A stretch of 64,000 bases of DNA from Maribacter sp. (GTDB lineage Bacteria; Bacteroidota; Bacteroidia; Flavobacteriales; Flavobacteriaceae). This document shows positions 44,252 to 52,902 of this stretch, one piece after another. The stretch lies in assembly GCA_011050675.1 (NCBI GenBank), contig DRFI01000020.1, positions 496,001 through 560,000 on the forward strand, in the 5' to 3' direction. Made by a program: the position numbers and the translations under genes. The stretch's first letter is position 1. Each line of letters starts with the position of its first letter. Under the pieces are notes generated by a model. The model worked only from the letters and a program-made list of their open reading frames with translations, was not told the origin of the DNA and ran no database searches.

Positions 44252-45013
44252 ATGTTCAAAAAGCTAACTACACTTATTATCCTTTTTACAGCGCTATTCT
44301 GTGCTGCTCAGAACAATCAATTATTCGAGCAGGCAACAGAAGCGTATAACGCTGGTGAATATGAAAAAGCTATAAGTTATTACGAAAATATTTTAACGAA
44401 TGAAAAGCATTCGGCAGCTGTATATTACAATCTCGGAAATTCTTATTACAAGCTTAATAACATTGCCGAGAGCATCTATTACTATGAAAAAGCGCTGTTA
44501 TTATCCCCAAATGATAAGGAGATAAAAACAAATTTAAGCTACGCCCAAAATATGACTATAGATGCAATAGACACTATGCCAGAAACGGGTTTGTCTAGGT
44601 TGTATAAAAACATAACCGGCAAATTAACCTTTGATCAATGGGCTTATGCAGCAATAGGTTTTATGCTGCTTTTTGTACTATTATATATTCTCTTTTATAA
44701 TTCTAATTTTTCAACTAGAAAAAGATTTACGTTCATTGGCAGTATAGTTGCCTTGTTTCTTTGTCTTATCTCAATTCTTTTTGCCTACATACAGCGAAGT
44801 GATTTTGATCAATATCAACCTGCAATTGTATTTGCCGAGGAGAGCATTATTAAATCTGAACCAAACGATACTAGCTCACAAGTATTTTTGATTCATGCAG
44901 GGACCAAAGTCAATGTTCTTGACCAATTGGATACATGGAACAAAATAAAATTAGCAGATGGGAAGACTGGTTGGATTCAAAAAGACGAATTAAAAATGTT
45001 AAAGGATTTTTAG
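44252..45013 (+). CDS. batE: BatE: TPR and SH3-like membrane protein
   Basis: The 253-residue protein has a signal sequence, two to three TPR repeats (EQATEAYNAGEYEKAISYYE; YYNLGNSYYKLNNIAESIYY), two membrane helices (about 128-147 and 157-179) and a C-terminal SH3-like domain (about 190-253: IIKSEPNDTSSQVFLIHAGTK). It follows BatD by 2 bases and ends the operon. Confidence 0.9.
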   Translation: MFKKLTTLIILFTALFCAAQNNQLFEQATEAYNAGEYEKAISYYENILTNEKHSAAVYYNLGNSYYKLNNIAESIYYYEKALLLSPNDKEIKTNLSYAQNMTIDAIDTMPETGLSRLYKNITGKLTFDQWAYAAIGFMLLFVLLYILFYNSNFSTRKRFTFIGSIVALFLCLISILFAYIQRSDFDQYQPAIVFAEESIIKSEPNDTSSQVFLIHAGTKVNVLDQLDTWNKIKLADGKTGWIQKDELKMLKDF

Positions 45014-45071
45014 AAATTTGTTAACAGTTTTTAAACCTTTGCAAACTATCTTTACCGCTCGATTTTAGTAT

Positions 45072-45365
45072 ATGAAATTTTTTGCGCGCATTATTCTTTT
45101 GTTTTTATGGCTTTTTGCAGTTACTGCACCAAGCATAATAACGCTATGCGATGTTGAAAACCCAATTGTAATTACCAATCTTAACGAAGAAGAGCAAGAG
45201 TCCGGTAAAAAATCTATGGGTGAAGAAAAGTTTGTTAAAGAAAATTTATTAGATTTTTCAATAGCAGCCATTTTTGAAAATTCTATAATCAGCAACTTTA
45301 GTATGATAGGTTATATGGACCTGTCTTTAGAAGTGCCATCTCCTCCTCCCGACTACATTAGTTAA
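45072..45365 (+). CDS. Small exported protein upstream of SulP
   Basis: A 97-residue protein with a signal sequence (IILLFLWLFAVTAPSI) and a short acidic mature part ending in a proline-rich tail (LEVPSPPPDYIS). It is separated from BatE by 58 bases and from the SulP gene by 66. The position suggests it belongs with the SulP-carbonic anhydrase cluster, but nothing in the sequence proves this. Function unknown; I do not recognise the family. Confidence 0.6.
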   Translation: MKFFARIILLFLWLFAVTAPSIITLCDVENPIVITNLNEEEQESGKKSMGEEKFVKENLLDFSIAAIFENSIISNFSMIGYMDLSLEVPSPPPDYIS

Positions 45366-45431
45366 TTTTTTCATTTTTTATCAATTAACTAATCTGTTCC
45401 AAAACAACTTTGGAACACAAACTTTTTATAT

Positions 45432-47024
45432 ATGTTTAAACATATTAAGAGCGATATTCCTGCGAGTATCGTAGTATTCTTTGTTGCCTTACCATTATGT
45501 CTAGGTATTGCATTAGCTAGTGGCGCCCCTTTATTTTCAGGTTTAATTGCGGGTATTATTGGTGGTATTTTTGTTGGTGCACTTAGTGATTCCAAAATTG
45601 GAGTAAGTGGTCCTGCTGCTGGTTTAGCTGCAATTGTATTAACAGCAATTGGCGCATTAGGGGGTTATGAAAATTTCTTGGTAGCCGTTGTTTTAGGTGG
45701 TGTTATCCAAATTATTTTCGGAATTCTTAAAGCAGGTGTAATAGGATATTATTTTCCTTCTTCTGTAATTAAAGGTATGCTTACCGGTATTGGTATCATC
45801 ATAATTCTTAAGCAAATACCTCACTTTTTTGGTTATGATTCTGATCCAGAAGGCGATTGGGCTTTCTTTCAAGTTGATGGAGAAAATACTTTTTCTGAAA
45901 TTTTCAATACAGTAAATAATATTAGCCCTGGCGCTACTCTTGTTGCTGTTATGGGTATGGCTATTCTTTTATTATGGGATAAAATTCTTTCTAAAAAAGG
46001 CAAAATATTTCAACTTGTACAAGGTCCTTTAGTCGCTGTTGCTGTTGGTATCATATTCTTTATTGTAACACAAAATAGTGAAATATTTGCTATATCAGCA
46101 GAGCATTTGGTTAGTGTTCCCGTACCTAAAGATGCAGCCTCTTTTATAGGCCAGTTTAGCTTTCCTAACTTTAGTGCAATCACAAACCCACAAGTTTGGG
46201 TTACAGGTTTTACAATTGCCTTGGTCGCTAGTTTAGAAACGTTACTTTGTGTTGAAGCTACAGACAAATTAGATCCTCATAAAAATGTTACTCCAACTAA
46301 TAGAGAATTACTTGCTCAAGGGGCTGGTAATATCGTGTCTGGTTTAATAGGTGGTTTACCTATTACCCAAGTTATTGTTCGTAGTTCTGCTAACATACAA
46401 TCTAATGGTAGAACAAAACTATCAGCGATAATTCACGGTTTTCTAATATTGATTTCTGTTATTTTAATTCCTACGCTTTTAAATATGATTCCGCTATCAG
46501 TTTTAGCAGCCATACTTTTTCTTGTAGGATATAAATTGGCTAAACCAGCGTTATTCGTAAAAATGTATCAATTAGGTTGGAAGCAATCTGTGCCTTTTTT
46601 CGTGACAGTATTCGGGATCGTTTTTACAGATTTATTAATCGGTATTAGTTTAGGTCTTGCTGTAGGTATTGTTGTAATTCTTTTAAAAAGCTACCAAAAC
46701 TCGCATTTTCTACATATTGAAGATAATAGTAACGGTAAGCATAGAATAAAAATGTCTTTGGCAGAAGAAGTAACCTTTTTCAATAAAGGAGCTATTCTTA
46801 AAGAACTAGACAGTCTTCCAAGAGATACATATTTAGAATTGGACATTTTAAAGACTAGATATTTAGATCATGATATTGTTGAGATTTTAGAAGATTTCAG
46901 GCTTAAAGCATCAGAGAGAAATATAGATATTAAGTTGATTTCGAAAAGAGGTGTTGTTGAAAATCCACCAAGTTTTATTGGATTCTTTGAGGAACGTCCA
47001 AAATCTAAATTGAGCTTAAGCTAA
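45432..47024 (+). CDS. SulP-family transporter, probable bicarbonate type
   Basis: This 530-residue transporter opens with SDIPASIVVFFVALPLCLGIALA, the variant of the SulP signature common in carbonic-anhydrase-linked members (quoted in part: SDIPASIVVFFVALPL). It has about 11 helices and a degenerate STAS domain: the usual DxSG motif is replaced by RYLDHDIVEIL. The genes downstream (Usp-like, carbonic anhydrase, second SulP) point to bicarbonate or CO2 uptake. Substrate unproven. Confidence 0.84.
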   Translation: MFKHIKSDIPASIVVFFVALPLCLGIALASGAPLFSGLIAGIIGGIFVGALSDSKIGVSGPAAGLAAIVLTAIGALGGYENFLVAVVLGGVIQIIFGILKAGVIGYYFPSSVIKGMLTGIGIIIILKQIPHFFGYDSDPEGDWAFFQVDGENTFSEIFNTVNNISPGATLVAVMGMAILLLWDKILSKKGKIFQLVQGPLVAVAVGIIFFIVTQNSEIFAISAEHLVSVPVPKDAASFIGQFSFPNFSAITNPQVWVTGFTIALVASLETLLCVEATDKLDPHKNVTPTNRELLAQGAGNIVSGLIGGLPITQVIVRSSANIQSNGRTKLSAIIHGFLILISVILIPTLLNMIPLSVLAAILFLVGYKLAKPALFVKMYQLGWKQSVPFFVTVFGIVFTDLLIGISLGLAVGIVVILLKSYQNSHFLHIEDNSNGKHRIKMSLAEEVTFFNKGAILKELDSLPRDTYLELDILKTRYLDHDIVEILEDFRLKASERNIDIKLISKRGVVENPPSFIGFFEERPKSKLSLS

Positions 47025-47063
47025 TAGATTGAAGTTATATTCAATCAACTAAAAAAAACTAAA

Positions 47064-47891
47064 ATGAGTAAAAAATATAAAATCGTTGTTTTCTCTGATT
47101 TGAAAAAATCTCTAGGAAACACACTTAAAAGCACGGTTAGCTTAGCTAAAATGCTTAATGGAGAAATAGCCATTTTCCATGTTAAAAAAGCGACAGAAGT
47201 AGTTACTGAAGACAGCCATCTTTCAGCAATACGTTCTCTGAATAGTGAATATATAGATATGGATAACGATATAAATTCTATCGTCACAACATATTCTAAA
47301 GATTTTGGTGTACCATTAACCTATTCTTGTACTATTGGAAATCTTAAAAATGAAATAGCCAATTACATAGAAAAGGAAAAGCCAGATTTTATAGTATTAG
47401 GAAAAAGAAAATCTAAGATATTTAACATCCTTGGAGACAATCTTATTCCATTTGTACTTAAAAAGCATAATGGCCCAATTTTTTTGTCTGATGAAAATCA
47501 AGTTCTTAACATCGACAAAAATTTATCTTTAGGGGTATTAAGTGATGACGAAGAAACATCTATAGCTACACTGACAGAAAATTTACTACTACATTCGCAA
47601 AAACCTTTAAAATCATTTAGGGTATTAAAGAATGCTGACACTTCAGACAAAACGCAAGTGCCAAATGACAAAAAGGAGATTGAATTTGTATTTGACAGCA
47701 ACGATAATTCTATAAAGAATATATCAAACTATGTAGCTATCAACAATATTAATCTACTTTGCATCAATAGATCACAAAACAAGAAAGATAAAAACAAGAA
47801 ATCTCTTTCTATGCCCACTAATATTAACGACATTATCAATAATCTTAATGTTCCTCTAATACTAATGGGTCAATCAAATTATACATTGTAA
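47064..47891 (+). CDS. Universal-stress-protein-like protein
   Basis: A 275-residue protein whose first 150 residues fit a Usp fold: KIVVFSDLKKSLGNTLKSTV at the start, then IAIFHVKKATEV and KPDFIVLGKRKSKIFNILGD. The second half is a diverged or half-sized repeat with no clear ATP motif. It lies between SulP and carbonic anhydrase genes, 39 and 15 bases from them, and is probably in the same operon. Its part in the module is unknown. Confidence 0.72.
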   Translation: MSKKYKIVVFSDLKKSLGNTLKSTVSLAKMLNGEIAIFHVKKATEVVTEDSHLSAIRSLNSEYIDMDNDINSIVTTYSKDFGVPLTYSCTIGNLKNEIANYIEKEKPDFIVLGKRKSKIFNILGDNLIPFVLKKHNGPIFLSDENQVLNIDKNLSLGVLSDDEETSIATLTENLLLHSQKPLKSFRVLKNADTSDKTQVPNDKKEIEFVFDSNDNSIKNISNYVAINNINLLCINRSQNKKDKNKKSLSMPTNINDIINNLNVPLILMGQSNYTL

Positions 47892-47906
47892 ATAATTATA
47901 AAAAAT

Positions 47907-48536
47907 ATGAAAGCACATACAAGAGAAACACAATCAACGATGACTCCTAAGAAATCATTAGATTTCTTAAAAGAAGGAAATCAAAGATTTCAGAATAACC
48001 TAAAAGCTAATCGTAACCTATTAGAGCAAGTAAATGACACTAGCGAAGGTCAATTTCCATTCGCTACCATATTAAGCTGTATAGATTCAAGAGTTTCTGC
48101 AGAACTAGTTTTTGACCAAGGACTAGGAGATATTTTTAGTGTTAGAATAGCTGGTAATTTTGTAAACGAAGACATACTTGGTAGTATGGAATTCGGATGT
48201 AAACTAGCTGGCACGAATTTAATTGTTGTTTTAGGTCATACAAGTTGCGGTGCTATAAAAGGTGCTTGCGATCATGCTAGGCTAGGTAACTTAACTGCTC
48301 TAATCAAAAAAATAGAGCCAGCTGTAGATGCAGTTAAAGAACCAACCGATAAGAGCTTAAGAAATTCAAAAAACTTAGATTTTGTAGATAGTGTTTCAGT
48401 GAAAAATGTTGAATTGACTATAGAAAATATCAGAAATCAAAGTCCCGTATTAGCAGAAATGGAGGAAAAAGGTGAAGTCTTGATAGTGGGAGCTATGTAT
48501 GACATCGCTACAGGTTCTGTTGATTTTTACAACTAA
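47907..48536 (+). CDS. Beta-class carbonic anhydrase
   Basis: Carbonic anhydrase interconverts CO2 and bicarbonate. In this 209-residue beta-class enzyme the zinc ligands are Cys58 (SCIDSR, with Asp60 and Arg62 as the catalytic dyad), His111 and Cys114 (HTSCGA). FSVRIAGN is the standard block between them. There is no signal peptide, so it is cytoplasmic. The flanking SulP genes suggest it works on imported inorganic carbon. A second ATG at residue 12 is possible. Confidence 0.93.
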   Translation: MKAHTRETQSTMTPKKSLDFLKEGNQRFQNNLKANRNLLEQVNDTSEGQFPFATILSCIDSRVSAELVFDQGLGDIFSVRIAGNFVNEDILGSMEFGCKLAGTNLIVVLGHTSCGAIKGACDHARLGNLTALIKKIEPAVDAVKEPTDKSLRNSKNLDFVDSVSVKNVELTIENIRNQSPVLAEMEEKGEVLIVGAMYDIATGSVDFYN

Positions 48537-48556
48537 AATCAATATTACATAGTACA

Positions 48557-48588
48557 TATAGAGCCGATGTTAAACCATCGGCTCTATA
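48557..48588. terminator. Strong hairpin after the carbonic anhydrase gene
   Basis: A 13-bp stem (TATAGAGCCGATG, 48557-48569, with its complement to 48588) closes on a 6-base loop. Only a weak T stretch follows, so it may slow or attenuate transcription rather than end it. It separates the carbonic anhydrase gene from the second SulP gene. Confidence 0.55.
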
Positions 48589-48703
48589 ATTAAGGGAAAT
48601 CAATCAATTATTCGCAGCCAACGAAAATTAATTAATTAAACAAGAGTAGAATCACTTCTATATAATGTGACTCTATCTCATTAAAATTCATTATTTTAAG
48701 ATT

Positions 48704-50578
48704 ATGAAAAATTTATTTTCAAATTTCAGAGGAGATTTATTTGGCGGTATTACAGCGGGAATTGTTGCTTTGCCTTTAGCACTAGCATTTGGTGTTAGCT
48801 CGGGTTTAGGTCCTAGCGCCGGACTTTATGGTGCCATTTTTATTAGTTTTTTTGCAGCACTTTTTGGCGGAACCAATACACAAATATCTGGTCCTACAGC
48901 ACCAATGACAGCTGTAAGTATGGTAGTTATTGCAGGTATTATTGCCATGAACGATGGTAGTCTTGAAAAAGCATTGCCAGCAATTTTAACAGTTTTTCTC
49001 TTAGCGGGATTAATGCAAATTGGTTTAGGACTTTTAGGTATCGGAAAATATATCAGATATATTCCCTACCCAGTAGTATCTGGCTTTATGACAGCTATTG
49101 GCGTTATAATTTTAGTAACGCAAATTTTACCAGCTATTGGGTATTACCCAAAGGAAGATGCCGAGTTTGTGAATCTTTACAAACCAATGGCCGAAGAGAT
49201 TATTTTAGATAATATCTTAAAAGAAGAAGCTGGTGAAGGCATATTAGTATTAGAGAATTTCAAAGAAACCATATCTCGTGCGGCAGAAATAACCGAAGCG
49301 GATATGATGAAGGAGGCTCAAACTTTAGCTAAATCTGAAGCATCTGGTGTAATAGGCGCTATTAAGATATTACCAAGAGCACTTAATAATATTAATTGGC
49401 TAGAATTAATTCTAGCACTTTCTACCATAGCTATCATTTATGGTTTTAAAAAAATAACTACCGCTATACCAAGTGCTTTAGTTGCACTGATTGTGGTATC
49501 TGGTGTCGCTTTTGGTTTTGGTTTAGATTATAGACCTATAGAGCAAATACCAAGCGGTTTCCCTATGCCCAATCTTGGCATATTTTCCCAATTTGAAATA
49601 GGCTCTGTAACTCCATATATATTTACAGCACTTACGCTAGCATTACTTGGTGCCATAGATTCACTATTAACTTCTGTAGTTGCAGACAACATGACCAAAA
49701 CTAAGCACAAGCCAAACAAAGAACTGGTTGGGCAAGGTATTGGTAATAGTATTGCCGCAATATTTGGTGGAATACCAGGTGCAGGAGCTACGATACGTAC
49801 TGTAGTAAACATTAATGCAGGTGGTAAAACTAAATTATCTGGTATGGTTGCCGGTGTTTTATTATTGGTTGTACTTCTAGCTCTTGGTCCTATTGCTTCT
49901 CAAATTCCTGCTGCAGTATTAGCCGGTATTTTAGTAACCGTAGGTATTGGCGTTATGGATTACAAAGGCTTAAAGGCTATTCCAAGTTTACCAAAAGATA
50001 TGAGCTTAGGACCTATTAAATTCAGCTCAGAGGTTGTTATTATGCTTGTAGTTCTTGTACTTTCTTCTGTTTGGAACCTAGTTTATGCCGTAGGTGTAGG
50101 TTTAGTTATTGCTTCTCTAATGTTTATGAAGAAAATGGGCGATTTAACAGCAGAACGATCAGATGTAAAATCTTTAGAGAAAGAAGTAAACTGGCCAGAT
50201 GAAGCTGCGTTCCCTCTAAGTTTACAAGAAGAAGTTTTTATTAAGCACTTAAAAGGACCGCTGTTTTTTGGATCTACTAGTGAGTTTCAACAGATGGCAG
50301 ATCAAATACCTGAAACAGCATCTACCGTAATCATTAGAATGGGCAGAATGCAGTATATGGATCAATCTGGTCTATATACTCTTGAAGATGTTTTAATAAG
50401 CCTTAGAAAATCTGGCATCAACATCCTTTTTGTTGAAGTATTAAAACAGCCTCGTTATATGATGGAACGGGTTGGGGTAATACCTGATTTAATTCCTGAA
50501 GAACATATTTTTGAATCGTTCGATGAGTGTTTAGCATGGGTTAAATCTAATGTAAAAGACAAATTCATTACTAGCTAG
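48704..50578 (+). CDS. SulP-family transporter, second copy, with long insert
   Basis: A 624-residue SulP protein with the N-terminal GITAGIVALPLALAFG signature and a canonical C-terminal STAS domain (MDQSGLYTLEDVL). Between helices it carries an unusual hydrophilic insert of about 85 residues (about 150-235; NILKEEAGEGILVLENF...). It lies 168 bases after the carbonic anhydrase gene, beyond a hairpin. Together with the first SulP it frames the carbonic anhydrase, which favours an inorganic carbon role; sulfate or another anion cannot be excluded. Confidence 0.85.
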   Translation: MKNLFSNFRGDLFGGITAGIVALPLALAFGVSSGLGPSAGLYGAIFISFFAALFGGTNTQISGPTAPMTAVSMVVIAGIIAMNDGSLEKALPAILTVFLLAGLMQIGLGLLGIGKYIRYIPYPVVSGFMTAIGVIILVTQILPAIGYYPKEDAEFVNLYKPMAEEIILDNILKEEAGEGILVLENFKETISRAAEITEADMMKEAQTLAKSEASGVIGAIKILPRALNNINWLELILALSTIAIIYGFKKITTAIPSALVALIVVSGVAFGFGLDYRPIEQIPSGFPMPNLGIFSQFEIGSVTPYIFTALTLALLGAIDSLLTSVVADNMTKTKHKPNKELVGQGIGNSIAAIFGGIPGAGATIRTVVNINAGGKTKLSGMVAGVLLLVVLLALGPIASQIPAAVLAGILVTVGIGVMDYKGLKAIPSLPKDMSLGPIKFSSEVVIMLVVLVLSSVWNLVYAVGVGLVIASLMFMKKMGDLTAERSDVKSLEKEVNWPDEAAFPLSLQEEVFIKHLKGPLFFGSTSEFQQMADQIPETASTVIIRMGRMQYMDQSGLYTLEDVLISLRKSGINILFVEVLKQPRYMMERVGVIPDLIPEEHIFESFDECLAWVKSNVKDKFITS

Positions 50579-50649
50579 ACCATCAAAACCAATAAAAACA
50601 TATAATACCTCTTTTAAAAGTTTTAAATTTGGGGCTTTATTCAACATTC

Positions 50650-51669
50650 ATGATTGATAAGATAAAGGAACAGATCTCTGAAGTAACATCGTTCACAGCT
50701 GATAATATAGAAGCTATTGAAACGTTTCGAATTAAATATTTAGGAAAAAAGGGTATTCTTAATGACTTCTTTGCGGAGTTTAAGAATGTACCTAATGACC
50801 AGAAAAAAGAATTCGGACAGACAATAAACGAACTTAAACAAGCTGCTACAGAAAAAGTAGAATCTTTAAAAGAGGTTTTAGAAAGCAACCAAACAGATGA
50901 ACAGGTATATGGCGATTTAACCAGACCTGGTAATCCTATTGAGTTAGGAGCGCGTCATCCTATTTCTATTGTAAAAAATAAAATCATTGACATTTTCTCT
51001 AGAATTGGTTTCAATGTTTCTGAAGGACCAGAAATTGAAGATGATTGGCATAATTTCACTGCCTTAAATCTACCAGAGTACCACCCTGCAAGAGATATGC
51101 AAGATACTTTCTTTGTTCAAACAGATCCAGATATCCTTTTACGTACACATACGTCATCTGTACAAGTGCGATATATGGAAAATAATAAACCGCCTATTCG
51201 TACTATATCTCCGGGTAGAGTATATAGAAATGAAGCTATTTCTGCAAGATCACATTGTTTCTTCCATCAGGTAGAAGGTCTTTATATAGATAAAGATGTT
51301 TCGTTTGCAGATTTAAAACAAACGCTTCAATATTTTACTACAGAGCTTTTTGGAAAATCTAAAATTAGATTGAGACCATCTTACTTTCCTTTTACAGAAC
51401 CAAGTGCAGAAGTCGATGTATACTGGGGACTAGAAACAGAAGCTGATTATAAAATCACCAAAGGAACTGGTTGGTTAGAAATTGGTGGTTGCGGTATGGT
51501 AGACCCTAATGTATTAACAAATTGTGGCCTTGATCCAGAAATATATTCCGGATTCGCCTTTGGAGTTGGTATTGACCGTATTGCTATGCTACTTCATCAA
51601 ATTACAGATATTCGTTTGTTAAGCGAAAATGATTTACGTTTTCTAGAGCAATTTAGAAGCGCCCTTTAA
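50650..51669 (+). CDS. pheS: Phenylalanyl-tRNA synthetase, alpha subunit
   Basis: PheS is the catalytic subunit that joins phenylalanine to its tRNA. From the ATG at 50650 it is 339 residues. Class II motifs are in place: SPGRVYRNE (motif 2), HCFFHQVEGLYID and GFAFGVGIDRIAML (motif 3). A TTG-started extension to 50629 covers the likely promoter box TAAATTTG (50624-50631) and was rejected. pheT is not in the window; the split of pheS and pheT is common in Bacteroidota. Confidence 0.95.
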   Translation: MIDKIKEQISEVTSFTADNIEAIETFRIKYLGKKGILNDFFAEFKNVPNDQKKEFGQTINELKQAATEKVESLKEVLESNQTDEQVYGDLTRPGNPIELGARHPISIVKNKIIDIFSRIGFNVSEGPEIEDDWHNFTALNLPEYHPARDMQDTFFVQTDPDILLRTHTSSVQVRYMENNKPPIRTISPGRVYRNEAISARSHCFFHQVEGLYIDKDVSFADLKQTLQYFTTELFGKSKIRLRPSYFPFTEPSAEVDVYWGLETEADYKITKGTGWLEIGGCGMVDPNVLTNCGLDPEIYSGFAFGVGIDRIAMLLHQITDIRLLSENDLRFLEQFRSAL

Positions 51670-51678
51670 AATCACTTT

Positions 51679-52074
51679 GTGAAAAAAGATATTGAAATAC
51701 CTGTTATAAAAGATGTTCACGTTGCCATAATCAGAGAATGGAACGAGGAATTTTTGGACAAGGATTGGAATGCCTATATCATAAATGATCGTAAATCACC
51801 TATTGAAATGACCATGGTGGTATCTAAAGGTTATGACGGCGACCGTAAAACTTCAATAATGCGACATGCTATTGGTGATGTTGATTCTAAGTCTTTTCGA
51901 AAAATTGAAGTTATACAAGAGGACCTACTTGCCTTAAACAATGAATTTTTTGTAACCTTTTATGCTGACAATAAATTGTATGAAAAAAGATTTGTGTTCG
52001 ATAAAAATACGGTCACAGAAGATAACCTTATTACAATTCCCCTTATTGAAAAAGACGGCCTCTTTGCATCTTAA
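51679..52074 (+). CDS. Small conserved protein downstream of pheS
   Basis: A 131-residue soluble protein starting at a GTG 9 bases after pheS; no ATG is available near it. It has a Trp-rich core (IIREWNEEFLDKDWNAYIIN) and mixed beta structure, with no signal or catalytic motif. The tight spacing suggests co-expression with pheS, perhaps as a Bacteroidota-conserved neighbour. I do not recognise a named family. Confidence 0.68.
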   Translation: MKKDIEIPVIKDVHVAIIREWNEEFLDKDWNAYIINDRKSPIEMTMVVSKGYDGDRKTSIMRHAIGDVDSKSFRKIEVIQEDLLALNNEFFVTFYADNKLYEKRFVFDKNTVTEDNLITIPLIEKDGLFAS

Positions 52075-52268
52075 TTTTTAGGTTTGTTTTATCTATAATT
52101 ACATCAATTTAAAACTTATCATACCGTTTTATTAAGACGAAAAGTTTTCCTTCCAGAACCTAATACAGTTAAAATCTGTATTTATTCAGTTAATTATCAG
52201 CTACTTACTTCACAGATTATGTGTAACAAATAGCACATCTAAACTTTAACATAATTTAAGTTCTTTTG

Positions 52269-52286
52269 GTTTGTTTGTAACCGAAC
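52269..52286. promoter_or_regulatory. Putative operator (palindrome) in the GbsR-type gene promoter
   Basis: GTTTG (52269-52273), 8 bases, CGAAC (52282-52286) forms a near-palindrome that covers the -33 box of the promoter. The same motif, GTTCG-N8-CGAAC, recurs at 52818-52835 ahead of the efflux genes. Over 21 bases the two sites share TTGGTT, a G, TTT and ACCGAAC. A repressor bound here would block its own promoter. Confidence 0.6.
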
Positions 52287-52300
52287 TAATCATACCTTTG
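52270..52300 (+). promoter_or_regulatory. Bacteroidota promoter of the GbsR/MarR gene
   Basis: TTTG (52270-52273), exactly 19 bases, TACCTTTG (52293-52300). This is a full match to the Bacteroidota housekeeping promoter. The ATG at 52320 follows 19 bases later. Confidence 0.8.
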
Positions 52301-52319
52301 TCGCTTCAATTTGCGTATT

Positions 52320-52799
52320 ATGGAAAAAGAAGAAAATAAACAAAGGTTAATAGAGGAGCTAGGAGTTCACTTTGAAGCCGAATATAATTTACCTCCATTA
52401 GCAGCAAGAATATTTGGAAATCTTGTGGTGACCGAAGAGGTTGGGCTTACGTTTGATGATTGTCTTACAAAAAGAGGAGCTAGTAAAAGTTCCATTTCAA
52501 CATCACTCAATTTGTTACTTCAGTTAGGTATGATTACCTATTTCACTAAATCTGGAGATAGAAGAAGGTATTTTAAAATTTCGGACAAAAGCACATTTTT
52601 CATTAAGAAACTAGAACAAGCGCTCAAAAAAGCAGCAAAAGAATCTAAAATGATAAAAACAGTTGCTGATTATGATCAAAAATATAATCCTGAAAAATAT
52701 GCATCTAACAAGCCTAAGATAGAAGCTTATTTAGAATGTCTTAATCAAAATGAAAAAACATATCAAGACACTATTGAAACATTAAAGAAGCTTCTCTAA
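52320..52799 (+). CDS. GbsR/MarR-family transcriptional regulator
   Basis: The 159-residue regulator starts at the ATG 52320. The winged helix is at about 28-90 (LPPLAARIFGNLVV, then GASKSSISTSLNLLLQLGMI and a basic SGDRRRYFKI wing), and the C-terminal half is helical for dimerisation. It resembles GbsR-type repressors that guard RND efflux operons in Flavobacteriia. Its gene is 104 bases before the adaptor gene, and a shared palindrome precedes both, which supports self-regulation and control of the pump. Confidence 0.85.
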   Translation: MEKEENKQRLIEELGVHFEAEYNLPPLAARIFGNLVVTEEVGLTFDDCLTKRGASKSSISTSLNLLLQLGMITYFTKSGDRRRYFKISDKSTFFIKKLEQALKKAAKESKMIKTVADYDQKYNPEKYASNKPKIEAYLECLNQNEKTYQDTIETLKKLL

Positions 52800-52817
52800 A
52801 AAAAATTTAATCCTTTG

Positions 52818-52835
52818 GTTCGTTTTATACCGAAC
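52818..52835. promoter_or_regulatory. Putative operator before the RND efflux genes
   Basis: GTTCG (52818-52822), 8 bases, CGAAC (52831-52835) is a perfect 5+5 palindrome, 67 bases before the adaptor ATG. It matches the site at 52269-52286. No clear TAnnTTTG box follows it, so the pump genes may also depend on read-through from the regulator promoter. Confidence 0.6.
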
Positions 52836-52902
52836 AATCGGAATTAACAAAACCTTAACAAGTACAAACAACTATTCTAATACATATTAATATCCATCAA
52901 AA

